Below are positions 45,025-54,451 of a stretch of 64,000 nucleotides of DNA, piece after piece; positions within the stretch are counted from its first letter, which is position 1, and every line of letters begins with the position of its first letter. The DNA lies in contig JAACJK010000168.1 in the NCBI GenBank assembly GCA_013368325.1, positions 669,627-733,626 of the forward strand, in the 5' to 3' direction. The notes beneath the pieces are model-generated. The model worked only from the letters and a program-made list of their open reading frames with translations, made no database searches and had not been told where the DNA came from. The translations under genes and the position numbers were made by a program. The DNA is from Ephemerocybe angulata. Its lineage: Eukaryota; Basidiomycota; Agaricomycetes; Agaricales; Psathyrellaceae.

Positions 45025-45266
45025 GGCGGTAAGAAAGAAAGAGCTGCGTTTACCGATGTTTGGGGACAAACAGAATCACGTTCCCGATGTCACACAAATC
45101 GGTAGGCTGAAGCGATAGCCCCGTAAACCGAACAAAATAAAGAAAAACATAACAAACACTGACGACCCTGAGCACATAGCACATACACGTAGCAGTACCC
45201 TGAATCACCCTTCACAAGACACGTAGCATCCTCTTCGACACAATCCAACCTCCCGAATATTTCCCC
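45025..45266. promoter_or_regulatory. Shared divergent promoter region
   Basis: 242 bp separates the start codons of the minus-strand 220-aa gene and the plus-strand 828-aa gene. No TATA box is obvious. Both genes probably start here, which would couple their expression. Confidence 0.45.
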
Positions 45267-48200
45267 ATGCCTCGAGGACGTTGGACTGACGACGAGCTCT
45301 TCGACGAGCTCGCCGGCCTCATCCCTGAGTATCTCGACATCAAGAAGCTCAAGTCCGGCAAGCGGGCCCGTCGCGCCAACTTCTTCAACACCCTTCTGGA
45401 CAATTTGGAGAAGAAAAGGACATACCCTACCCCCACCGACGAGGCCCTGATGGACGTCAAGCTTCGAGTCCAAAGGCTCAATGGGCAAGCGTCGCTACTG
45501 AAGAAGTCGAAGTCGAAGGCGAAAGCGGCGGCCAAGCCCGAGGCACCCGGAACCGACCCCAAGGTCCACGACGAAGCCACGAATTCAATTCCCCTCATTT
45601 CGGATGAGGAAGTCACTGAAATAATTCATAAGGAGATGCGTAGCGCATTACAAGAGGTGTGAAGCAAATCTTCCCTCCGTCAAGTAGAGCTGCTCACCCT
45701 TCCTCCTTTTCAGCGTCTCTCCGTTTGGTTTACCAACCACACTCGCCCAGGTTCGAAGATCCCCGTCGTCGGGATGTCAAAGAAAGGAGCTCCTCCTACG
45801 ACGGACATGTCAGTATCCGCCGCTGTCCTTGCCAGTCGTGACCCAGCCCGCACCGTCCTCAAGCTCGGCCCACAACGGATTCCGCAGATGTGGCAAGCCT
45901 ACTGGTCCATGGAGCGCGATAAGCTCAAGCCCACTGTACAGAAGGAATGGGAGACGTACTGCAACACTACCCCACCAGACAAACGGGTGACGTGGATCAC
46001 GTTTCTGACGGAGGCGGTCACGAAGAAGCTCGATGAGCTGCCGAAGGATGTCCTGGCTGGTGTCGACGACTATCGCAAAACTCACAGCCCATTCGACGAC
46101 CCCAACGAAACTCCTGCGGAGAGAAATCGACGATACCTTGCGTAAGTTGGCACTTTGGACGAATCAAACACACACACTTACGATCGTCCTCTTGCAGGGC
46201 CATAAACAAACTCCCGAAGTCGATGCAGTGTGCTGTCGAAGGCGTGAGGGCGCAGACGGGCTTCGCATCGATTTTCATCGCTGGTGGACCGCACCCCGGC
46301 CTGAATGGCGATATTAAGATCATCGTGTAAGTTTCGGATGCTACGTTGAAGCCATGCGATGTGCTCACCAATGCACAGGTCCGTGAATGACGAGATTCGG
46401 GACGATAAAGATACTGTTCCTTTCGACGCATGGCTGGGTAAAGAACGGTACGAGACTCTCCAGCGGTGGTTCGCCGACTTCCTGGAGGACCAGTTTGGGG
46501 GTGAGTATCGATTCCTTCCCTTGACGATTGTTCACTAACCTGCGAGCCAATTAGACGAATTCGAACGCCAGGCGTGGGCGATCCAAGGGGACGAAAAGAA
46601 GGAAAATGTTGTCAAGATGATGCCTGAGGGCAAGAGTATCAGCGCTCAACCGAAGCCCAAGCCCGCCGCTGACATGAAGAAACACGAACCGGGTACGGGC
46701 AACCCCATCGAACCCAAGAACGATGCCGACGCCGACAAAGACAAAGTCAAATCCGATACTGATAGTGGTATTGGTAGCGGCAGCGAGTCTGAGTCCGGGT
46801 CCGAGTCCGAGTCTGAGTCTGAGGGAGAGGGAGCGGAAGAGGTAGAGGTACCCCGGAAGATGACCTATCTCGAGGAGAAAGCGGCCAACATCGAGAAGAA
46901 CAAGAAGCTGATTGAGGCGCTTGGGATCGCCAACGTGTCTGAAGCGTTCGGAGTAGCGATGCCGCGTAGGGGACGTCCCAAAGGATCAAAGAAGGTCAGA
47001 GCTAAAGAGGGGGAGGTGTCGGAGAGGAGGGTATCGGCTCGATTGGGTGGCAACAAGGAAGATGGGAGTAAGGAGGGGAGGTAAGGATTGATTTGGTAAT
47101 CGACTGATAAGAAATTCCTTCTCACGCTCTGTCCATCTTCAGCGTCGCGGTGAATCCTGCCTCAAGCTCTGCCTCTATACTCAAGGATCAAGAGATTGAC
47201 AACCCCAATGGTGGCAAGGATGTAGGAGCACGGTCGGTCGAGGTCGCTGGGGAGGTTACACCAGAATCGGGTACGTTTTCTTTCTCACTGTTGCTTGGCA
47301 CGATTGAACTGATCCTTTATAGACGCTGTGGAAGGAGACAAAGAAAAGGCTGCGGTGAACAGCGGGCCCGTCACCTCCATCGAGAACTCCAAGAGCGACA
47401 CTCGCCTCGAGGGTGGTGCTGAATCCGCCGAGACCACATCCCCCCAGAAGGGTGCCGACGGGCCCGCCGACCCCAATCAACCTGTTCCTCAAGCTTCGTC
47501 GCCTCCGAAGCGTACAGACGTGCCCACCGACCCCAACTGTCCCGTTCCTCAAGCTGCGTCGCCCCCCAAGGGTACCGACGGGCCCGCCGACCCCAATCAA
47601 CCTGTTCCTCAAGCTTCGTCGCCTCCGAAGCGTACAGACGTGCCCACCGACCCCAACTGTCCCGTTCCTCAAGCTGCGTCGCCCCCCAAGGGTACCGACG
47701 GGCCCGCCGACCCCAATCAACCTGTTCCTCAAGCTTCGTCGCCTCCGAAGCGTACAGACGTGCCCACCGACCCCAACTGTCCCGTTTCTCAAGCTGCGTC
47801 TCCCATGAAGGGAACCGACGATCCCACCGACCCAAACCGCATGGACGTCGACCCCAAAGACACCACACCTCAGCACGATCCTCATTCAGGTGAGTAATCG
47901 TATGCGTCTTGAGGTTTTCGCGATACTGAATGACTTTATTCAGGTGCTTCGGAGGTCCTCGAAGCGCCTTTCGAGGACCTTCGACTTGTCTGGACCGCTG
48001 TCGTCAATGCATCGGCGGATAAGCGCTGGCATGACCTCCTCGCTGCGTATCTGGCCTTTGAACGATCCGAACCTGACCAGGGGGTAAGTCTGTCTCAAAT
48101 TGATCTGCGCCTCGTACTAACTTCTGTTATCGTGCCTGTAGAAACTGGCCACCTCATCTCGTCCAGAAGAGCTTCAGAAATGGATCCAGACGAAGAAGGA

Positions 48201-48640
48201 CAAGAAGCATATATTCCCATCCGTCAACGTGAAGATCTACGGTGCCAAATGGGCGGCCTGGTGGCGCGTCCTCCAGCCGTCATGGCGTATCGTCGATTCC
48301 GGCCTCGCTCGAGCACTCCCAGAGAATCCCGAGTGGTCGTCCTTACGGAAAGGGGGCACGGCCGGGCTATGGATTGTGGTAGTATCACTCACCTGGTGGC
48401 TTCAAGGCCTCTCCGACGATGACACTATGTTCTGGTCAGCCGTCGACGATGTCTCCTGGGTGATGCGATGCCTCCACGCTGACTTGACGCTTGGTGCGAA
48501 GCGATCTCTGAGCGCGGTTGGTGATGATGAGCGACCTGGTGATGATGAGCGACCACGAAAGCGATCTCGGTGAGTACTTGATTGATCATTTTGCTTGCAT
48601 GTATTGACGTAGTATTGCCAGCATGGAGAAGAGGAATTGA
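45267..48640 (+). CDS. KDZ-element companion protein, 828 aa, ten exons
   Basis: Exons 45267-45656, 45714-46141, 46198-46326, 46379-46500, 46555-47080, 47143-47270, 47323-47889, 47944-48083, 48142-48569, 48622-48640 keep one frame across nine GT-AG introns (2,487 nt, stop TGA). The N-terminus GRWTDDELFDELAGLIPEYL resembles a DNA-binding-like segment common in Agaricomycete transposon proteins. Residues about 150-330 include QAYWSMERDKLKPTVQKEWE and RAQTGFASIFIAGGPHPGLN, a conserved-looking core. Then come a Ser/Glu tract, an RRGRPKGSKK basic AT-hook-like motif, a Pro-rich 40-residue repeat, and a Trp-rich C-terminus (AAWWRVLQPSWRIVDSG, WVMRCLHADL). I do not know its function; a nuclear DNA-binding partner of the transposase is inference. 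Confidence 0.8.
47450..47809 (+). repeat. 120-bp coding tandem repeat, three copies
   Basis: Units start at about 47450, 47570 and 47690, nearly identical in DNA. Each encodes two related 20-residue halves around ADPNQPVPQASSP and TDPNCPVPQAASP. A partial fourth unit follows. Low divergence points to recent expansion or ongoing homogenisation. Confidence 0.85.
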
Positions 48641-48865
48641 TTATGGGGAGGCACAGCTCCCGGCGCTCTCGGTTTCCACCGTCCAATACCCGATCGTCGA
48701 CATCGGCGCCCGTTCCATCCGGTTCTCCTTCATACAACATTCTCTTTTGATCGCTTCTCTCTCGCATTCCCTGATTGATTCTATTCGCTATATCTGCCCG
48801 ACTTTTGTTATCTCTTATCTTAGTCTACCGTGACCTCATATCCAGATCTTATTATCTTTATTTGG
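48641..48865. other. 3' flank of companion gene
   Basis: No open frame of note. Leads into the right subterminal array. Confidence 0.4.
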
Positions 48866-49294
48866 CCAATGATTGGCAAGGTCTTTCTGCATATTTCAAT
48901 GATTCACAACGATTTGACGCCGAACTTCGCAATGATTGGCAACGAGTTCTGGCTTTTTACTTCCAATGATTGTTATAATATATTGCTGCGTATTGCTAAT
49001 GATTGTCAACGACTGCTTGTTCTGTTTCCAATGATTGTTTATTGTCATTTCCTGCCTCCTGCCAATGATTGGCAATAAGAAGTTCCTGTGGTTCCAATCA
49101 TTGCATATTGCTGATGCTGAGGTTTCGGAATGATTGGAAACACCATTTCCAATCATTGGTTAGGCGTTTCCAATCATTGGTTAATGGCTGACACTGAGTT
49201 GTTTCCAATAATTGAAAAGGTATTACTTTCGCGTTATTGAGCCCTGGCTGCAATGACGGGTTTTTATGGAAATGCCTATTCCCAATCATTCAAG
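48866..49294. repeat. KDZ right array of AATGATTG words
   Basis: Thirteen copies of AATGATTG or CAATCATT (some as the palindrome-like CCAATCATTGG) within 430 bp. Orientation flips at about 49090. Candidate transposase binding sites. Confidence 0.75.
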
Positions 49295-49320
49295 TAGCCA
49301 TAACCACTCTATACGCCTCA
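49190..49320 (-). repeat. KDZ subterminal inverted block, right
   Basis: Inverted relative of 37990-38130, including AAAGGTATTACTTTCGCG, GAGCCCTGGCTGCA and AATGCCTAT. About 100 bp inside the right terminal repeat. Confidence 0.7.
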
Positions 49321-49417
49321 GCAAGTAGTGTACAATCTTGAATCCATTGCCAATCCAGCCAAAATCCAGCCCCACGCCGCACTTGTTGTGGTGTGTTTGT
49401 TGACGGCGTCACAGCTT

Positions 49418-49442
49418 CTTGAGCGGCGTGAGTTTAAAATCC
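49418..49442 (-). repeat. KDZ right terminal inverted repeat
   Basis: Reverse complement of GGATTT followed by TAAACTCACGCCGCTCAAG. Pairs with 36703-36727. Confidence 0.75.
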
Positions 49443-49988
49443 TGGTTCAGTAGGAGTTCAGTACACTGGAATTCCTCCAGGTCAACTGGAAAGTTCAGCA
49501 GGACAGTTCCTATAGAACAGTTCTACAGGACACCAGCAAGGTGTGAGAAAAACATGAAGGTGTTTTTACATAAATAGATAGCTATCATGATTTGATGCTG
49601 ATATCATCAAAAACTTACCCAATATTTTAAGAAATGATGCCAAAAAATGCAAAATACTTTCCGAACATTGAGTTTTGAGATAAAAATAGACTATATCCAG
49701 ATTATAAAATGGCTGAATAATTTCTGCAGAGGGCTGAGTTCTGAAACATGAGTGTGAGAATATTATGAAAGATACTGTCTATAACAGGAAAAATGATAAA
49801 AAAAGACTTGTGACAATGGTTAGTATTCTATATGAGAAGCATCAAATAAGATAAATAAATAAAGCTTTGTATCAATCCACCATCAGTCCAACAAGAGTCC
49901 ACTGGAAGTCCAGTGAAATATTAGTAGACTTCTACTGAACTCCTACTGAATATACTGAACTGAACTGAATATTTTGGATTCCTGTAGG
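49443..49988. repeat. AGTTCAG element copy f, continuation
   Basis: Resumes with GTTCAGTAGGAGTTCAGTAC as in copy c (23705) and then matches copy a from about 19500 to 19835. It stops at GGAATTCCAG, where Copia sequence begins. The right end is not in the window. Confidence 0.6.
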
Positions 49989-50854
49989 AATTCCAGCCAC
50001 TTCCAGCCCTTGTATCCTGGTTCAAAACCAATAAAGATACAGAGTTCTGCATATGGTTGGAGGTTGGTGTGGTCTTCTCATGTAATGTTTATGAATGCAC
50101 GGCAGCCAAAGACTCGGAACATGGAGATATCAGGCTTGGATTTGTGCCAAACTTCATAGGAGGTTGTGTTTGAAAGTGCAGAGGAGGAGGTGGCATTGAG
50201 AATCTCGGTGTAGTAGAGGACAGCGGTGCCCCAGAACATCATAGAGAGAAATGTCTGGTTGAGCATGGCAATTACTCCTTCTGCCAAGGTGCGGTTCAGA
50301 CGTTCGCTAACACCATTTTGCTGAGGCGTAGCCTTGACGGTGTGCTGGCGTGTGATCCCATGTTCTGTGCACCAAGTCTCGAAGTTCTTGCCAATGTATT
50401 CTCCTCCTTTGTTGTTATGGAGCTCCTTGACCTTGACTCCATGCTTCTGTTCTACTTCAGCAACGAAGACTTTAAAGGCCTGGAAGGCATCGCTCTTGCA
50501 CTTCAATAGGTAAACCTTCTTGAATCGTGAGTGGTCATCAATGAAGATGATCCAGTACTGGTACCTGACAGGTGTCTGGGTGCTGAGGGGTCCATGGACA
50601 TCTGAGTGGATATGCCCTAGGAGCTCGGTGGGGCGGTGCTCCGATAGATGAGGGAATGGATCCCGATGTTGCTTCCCAGCTATGCAATGCTCGCAGATAT
50701 CCTGGAGCGATGATTCCTCGTATACCAAGATGCCAGTGGCGAGGTCATGACAAAGTAGAGTATCCAGTCTGTTCTTCCTGATGTGCCCTAATCGTTGGTG
50801 CAGTAGTTCTTTCTCAACTCTAGTCACAAATGCGGCCATTGTGCCGTCACACGT
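49989..50854 (-). pseudogene. Copia-2 integrase fragment
   Basis: Minus-strand frame with LLHQRLGHIRKNRLD and CEHCIAGKQH (HHCC motif), IHSDVHGPL, then ELHNNKGGEY where the second catalytic Asp is Asn, and TPQQNGVSERLNRTL. It ends FRVFGCRAFINIT with a TGA at about 50077-50079, beyond which CIFIGFEPGYKGWK continues the family pattern. No LTR on either side. The upstream half is cut off by the Gypsy LTR at 50855, so the rest should lie beyond the 3' end of the Gypsy element. Confidence 0.8.
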
Positions 50855-52241
50855 TGATGCGCCTTCAGCGCGTCTACCCACTAAAAATCGCGATTTACCT
50901 TAATAAATACGCGATTCCCACTGCATATCATCTATCAAAAGACCTGCACCAACGTAAAGGGGAACGAGAGTCAGAGCCGAGCCCAGAGCTGCTGACTTAG
51001 CCTCTCTGACCTACGCGCGGGACTACGAGAAGTGACGAGTAGCCTCAAGCGGGTAAGACATACCTTCGCGAGACACTTGCTACTTTGAGGAGACACGCGC
51101 GGGACAACTATGGGATCGACTTGGCAAGTAACGGACATAGGCAGAGTAGCGCGTATCAATGGGAAGCCCCCTACCCATCCCTTCGTATCTCGCGAGAACA
51201 CTCTCGCCACACCCAGAGTCGAGAGATCACCGTGACATCAGTAGTCGAGAGGGATTGCACCCGAGCCCCTGATAAGCGCCGGAGTATAGCTCCCGCGCGA
51301 CTTGATCTTCACGAGAGGTGGCACGTCGAGAGGTCGATCACACCTCGAGATGTTCGCAATCAAACCACGTCTCAGGAAAGTTCTGGGATCGCCATCGGCT
51401 GAGGGGAAAACTCAGTACAGGCACCCGCGTGTAACACAGGGGAAGCGGAACCGGCACAACTTAAGCGCCCCATGATTCCCTTGCCCGGATATCGGATAGA
51501 TCATCCGCGGCTCCACTCTATCAGAGGGGAACCACAATCAGAGATAAGAATAGGTCGTCCCACACGAGACGGGTGGCGCGGCGTGTACGAAGAAGTCGGT
51601 TGGTGGCAACGGCACAGTCTTGGGTATTTACCCGGGCGCTAATTGGCCTTGAGTTCAACCTCGAGAGGTCTTCCCTCCTATCTCTATGTTTCACTTGGAC
51701 TGTTTCGGAATGTATCGCGATCGCATGTGTTTTTCATCTGTTTGTCTTCGAGCTTGTTTGTAAATATTCGGCATGTACTTAAGTCTCGCGAGTAGTTTAG
51801 AGAAAATCAGTTACCCCCCAGTTTTCATCTTTCAAGTCTCTAAGTCAAAGTCTAAAGTCTAGCCGTCGCGCTATCTGTCTGTCTGTCTGTCTGTCTGGTC
51901 GTCGTGCCAATTGTCTTTAAGTTTTCTGTTCCTTTTGCGAAGCTCTCGAGCCTAGTGAAAGCCCTCTCGTGGTAGCGACCTCGTCCTCCCGAGACCCCAC
52001 CCTCTCATCGAGAACCTATATCACCCCGAAGCGCGGTCGAGTCTAGAACTCCCCTTCAAACTTGCTAGTTGCGAGTACCTTAGAGTCGACCTAGTCCTCT
52101 AGTCCAATACATTACTTTGCCCGCTCTACCTTGAGCGAGTTGCCCCTCAGCTACCCTAGTGTGGTTGTGTGTGTGTTGTGTGTTGTGTTTGTTGTTTTGG
52201 TTAGAGGCGTGTTTGGCTCTTAGCCCCGTAGCCGCACATCA
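50855..52241 (+). repeat. Gypsy 5' LTR, about 1.39 kb
   Basis: Starts TGATGCGCC exactly where Copia-2 similarity ends and finishes GCCGCACATCA two bases before the primer site. TGATG and CATCA are inverted copies of each other, as expected for LTR tips. Unusually long for a fungal LTR. The boundary is inferred from a single LTR. Confidence 0.65.
51875..51897 (+). repeat. CTGT microsatellite in LTR
   Basis: About six CTGT units in a row. Confidence 0.85.
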
Positions 52242-52243
52242 TC

Positions 52244-52260
52244 TGGAGCCCACCGCGAGG
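52244..52260 (+). promoter_or_regulatory. Candidate primer binding site
   Basis: TGGAGCCCACCGCGAGG two bases after the LTR. TGG pairs with the CCA end of a tRNA; the full primer would need a tRNA ending GTGGGCTCCA. The tRNA was not identified. Confidence 0.5.
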
Positions 52261-52801
52261 GGGAGTCAGAATCGATCAAAGCTTCATTCGTGATCAAGCT
52301 CTCGAGCGAGATCCGTTTGTCCGTTTCAGATAGTAAACGAGTTCTATCAACATAGCGTCGAGAAGACCTGTGCTTGATAAAGGAAAAGGAGTAGAGCGAC
52401 CCAGGAAGAACCCAGTTCTCCCTAGTCAACCCGTTGGAACCCAACCGTCCGTTCGCGCGCGAACGAGAACAGCTGTTGCCGAAGCAGGAACAGAACTAGT
52501 TGCCTTTGATAACTATCCCAGACCAGGGACAAGTTTCCAAGCACCTACGAACGCGAAAGCGAGAAGCAGCAGAGTCATACCACCGGCTGTACCTCCTACC
52601 AGAACCCGCCAAGTCGCCCCGTTCACGAGAGGAAAACCTCGAACTACCGCACTCGCGCTAGCTTCGAAATCCAATCGCGTAGAACCCGCGCGCAATCCGA
52701 GACCAGAGAGTAGAGAAAGTTCGCAATCCACGAACTCCAGTCGCAGACGCCGTAGAAACCGCAGACATTCGAGTAGCAGTCAATTATCAACGACCCCTAC
52801 C

Positions 52802-54451
52802 ATGGCTGGCGAACAAGCGCGAATCCGAGCCCTCGATCCTGATGCCACTGGCGAAGGATTCCCTGGGCTCCCTATGTCGAATAAAAACTTCCCGAATAGT
52901 TATTCCGCGAATCGTCCTAAGTACGATTCTACGAAACCAGAGGAGTTCCTAGAGTATGTGAGACAAGTAGAGGATGTGATCAGCGCATGCGAAATCATCC
53001 TGGATCGCTTGAAGAAGAAGGCATTGGTTCACTTCCGAGATGTGTCGGAACAGAGTCTCTGGACAACGCTACCTGAATATAAAACGGGTACCTACGCGGA
53101 GTTCAAAGAGAAACTGTTCTTGTACCATCCTACAGCAGCACTGCAGAACCGTGGCAGTTTAGCCAGGATCCAGTTGTTGTGTGCGAGGCACCAAGGGATA
53201 GGTCTAGACGCGAGTCATACCTTATTGCAGTTCGCGCTGAAGTTCAGGGCCGAGGCAGCGAAACTCGAGAAGCATCTCATGAGCAACAATGAATTGGTTA
53301 ACCTTTTCTTGGGCGCGTTAGATGAGCCTTTCCGTACGAAAGCATGGGAGGTACTCTCGAAGGAAGCCGAAACGGATGACACCCTGGAAGTCGTTGCAGG
53401 AGAGAAGATCATTCCGTTTGACCGATGGATCTCGTGTGCTGAAAAGTTGGCGGTTCAGAGAGAACGCTTTGGAGAAAGGTTCGGAGGAAAGAAGGGAGGT
53501 ATCTTGGCTAAACCCTCGGTCGTCTCTGCCACCCCGAGCACTCCAGCAGTGACTCCCGCGGCCCCATCTAAGTTGTACGAGCCCGGTTGGAACGACGAGC
53601 CCACTGTGAAAGTCGAGTACGAGGACCTCGAACACCGAGTTCTGCAAGGAGTGAGTTCTTTGCTAGACCAGAAATTGAGTGCCATCGATAAAAAGATGAT
53701 CTGTCGGGATGCCTACATGGAAACTCAACTCGAGGAGTTGCGCGCTGGTCAAGGACGCGCTGACAAGTTCATGCGTCAGCCCAACAACTTCGCGGTTGCA
53801 ACCCAGCAGAACAATCCAGGCTCGAGAGGGGGCTTTGGATTCGGAAACAATACGAGAGGACCACCTCCTAGCGCGGGGTCGATTTGCTACTACTGTAATG
53901 GACAGGGTCACTTCGCGAACGACTGTCAAGCCAAGCAGAAACATGTCAGCGAAGGCAAGATTGTATCGGGACCGGATGGGACCTTCGACAAGCATGGTAA
54001 TCGCCTGCGCAATATGCCCGGCACCTCCTTGAAAGAGGTAGTAGACAAACTGCCCATGCCCACGGCTAGCCAGAACATCCAGCACTACTATGATGACAGT
54101 GCGGACTATGTGCGCGATCAGTTCCATCAAGCGCCGTACCAGGAATCAGAAATGATTACTCGGGACGAAATGAACATTCTGCGAGACAAGATTTATCATC
54201 TGAGTTCCTTAAGGGAACAAGGATCGTCCGCGCGAGCCAAGAACATGCAGCCACAGGCCCAGTTCGTACAGAAACCAGTGGTCGAGCCTTGGAAGGAGCT
54301 CCAGCAGGAGCAGAAGCGGAGCAATCAATTGATGTCCCAATTAGTCGCGGCACTTACCCCGATGGTCGGGAGGAATCAATTCCCTTTGCAGACGCGGTCT
54401 GGAGCGAACCAAGGCGGCGAGGATGATGAGGGTTTTCTCAGCGACCAGTGA
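52802..54451 (+). CDS. Gypsy gag polyprotein
   Basis: From ATG at 52802 (MAGEQARIRALDP) 549 residues; the frame is open from about 52370, so a longer Arg/Ser-rich N-terminus with an unseen start is possible. The retrotransposon gag region is at roughly residues 40-230 (YDSTKPEEFLEYVRQVEDVI, GSLARIQLLCARHQG). A coiled stretch follows, then the knuckle CYYCNGQGHFANDC (C-x2-C-x4-H-x4-C) near residue 360. It should form virus-like particles and bind element RNA. It ends in TGA at 54449-54451, overlapping the next frame through a slippery site. Confidence 0.82.
   Translation: MAGEQARIRALDPDATGEGFPGLPMSNKNFPNSYSANRPKYDSTKPEEFLEYVRQVEDVISACEIILDRLKKKALVHFRDVSEQSLWTTLPEYKTGTYAEFKEKLFLYHPTAALQNRGSLARIQLLCARHQGIGLDASHTLLQFALKFRAEAAKLEKHLMSNNELVNLFLGALDEPFRTKAWEVLSKEAETDDTLEVVAGEKIIPFDRWISCAEKLAVQRERFGERFGGKKGGILAKPSVVSATPSTPAVTPAAPSKLYEPGWNDEPTVKVEYEDLEHRVLQGVSSLLDQKLSAIDKKMICRDAYMETQLEELRAGQGRADKFMRQPNNFAVATQQNNPGSRGGFGFGNNTRGPPPSAGSICYYCNGQGHFANDCQAKQKHVSEGKIVSGPDGTFDKHGNRLRNMPGTSLKEVVDKLPMPTASQNIQHYYDDSADYVRDQFHQAPYQESEMITRDEMNILRDKIYHLSSLREQGSSARAKNMQPQAQFVQKPVVEPWKELQQEQKRSNQLMSQLVAALTPMVGRNQFPLQTRSGANQGGEDDEGFLSDQ
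54430..54436 (+). promoter_or_regulatory. Slippery heptamer for -1 frameshifting
   Basis: GGGTTTT in the gag frame as G GGT TTT, exactly the X XXY YYZ register, five codons before the gag stop. Slipping back one base gives GGG TTT TCT and continues into the protease frame without a stop. A downstream pseudoknot was not checked. Confidence 0.6.

Larger units (their letters stand above)
36703..49442. mobile_element. KDZ DNA transposon, 12.7 kb, complete ends
   Basis: The ends are inverted copies over 25 bp (36703-36727 and 49418-49442) with 21 of 25 positions equal and 18 of 19 in the inner part TAAACYCACGCCGCTCAAG. GTTCAGT lies directly outside both ends (one base apart on the right), while the uninterrupted relative at 23700 has TTCAGT once. 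This fits an 8-bp-type target duplication as described for Zisupton-class elements. Inside are a KDZ transposase and two further genes, inverted subterminal blocks and word arrays. KDZ elements (Kyakuja, Dileera, Zisupton) are known from Agaricomycete genomes. Confidence 0.8.

Noticed and set aside
47371..47868. Minus-strand frames across the 120-bp repeat
   Set aside because: Long frames on the opposite strand simply reflect the GC-rich tandem repeat; the plus frame fits the spliced gene.
36703..49442. TET/JBP dioxygenase cargo, as reported for some KDZ elements
   Set aside because: None of the enclosed frames shows the HxD...H iron-binding pattern or other features of that family.
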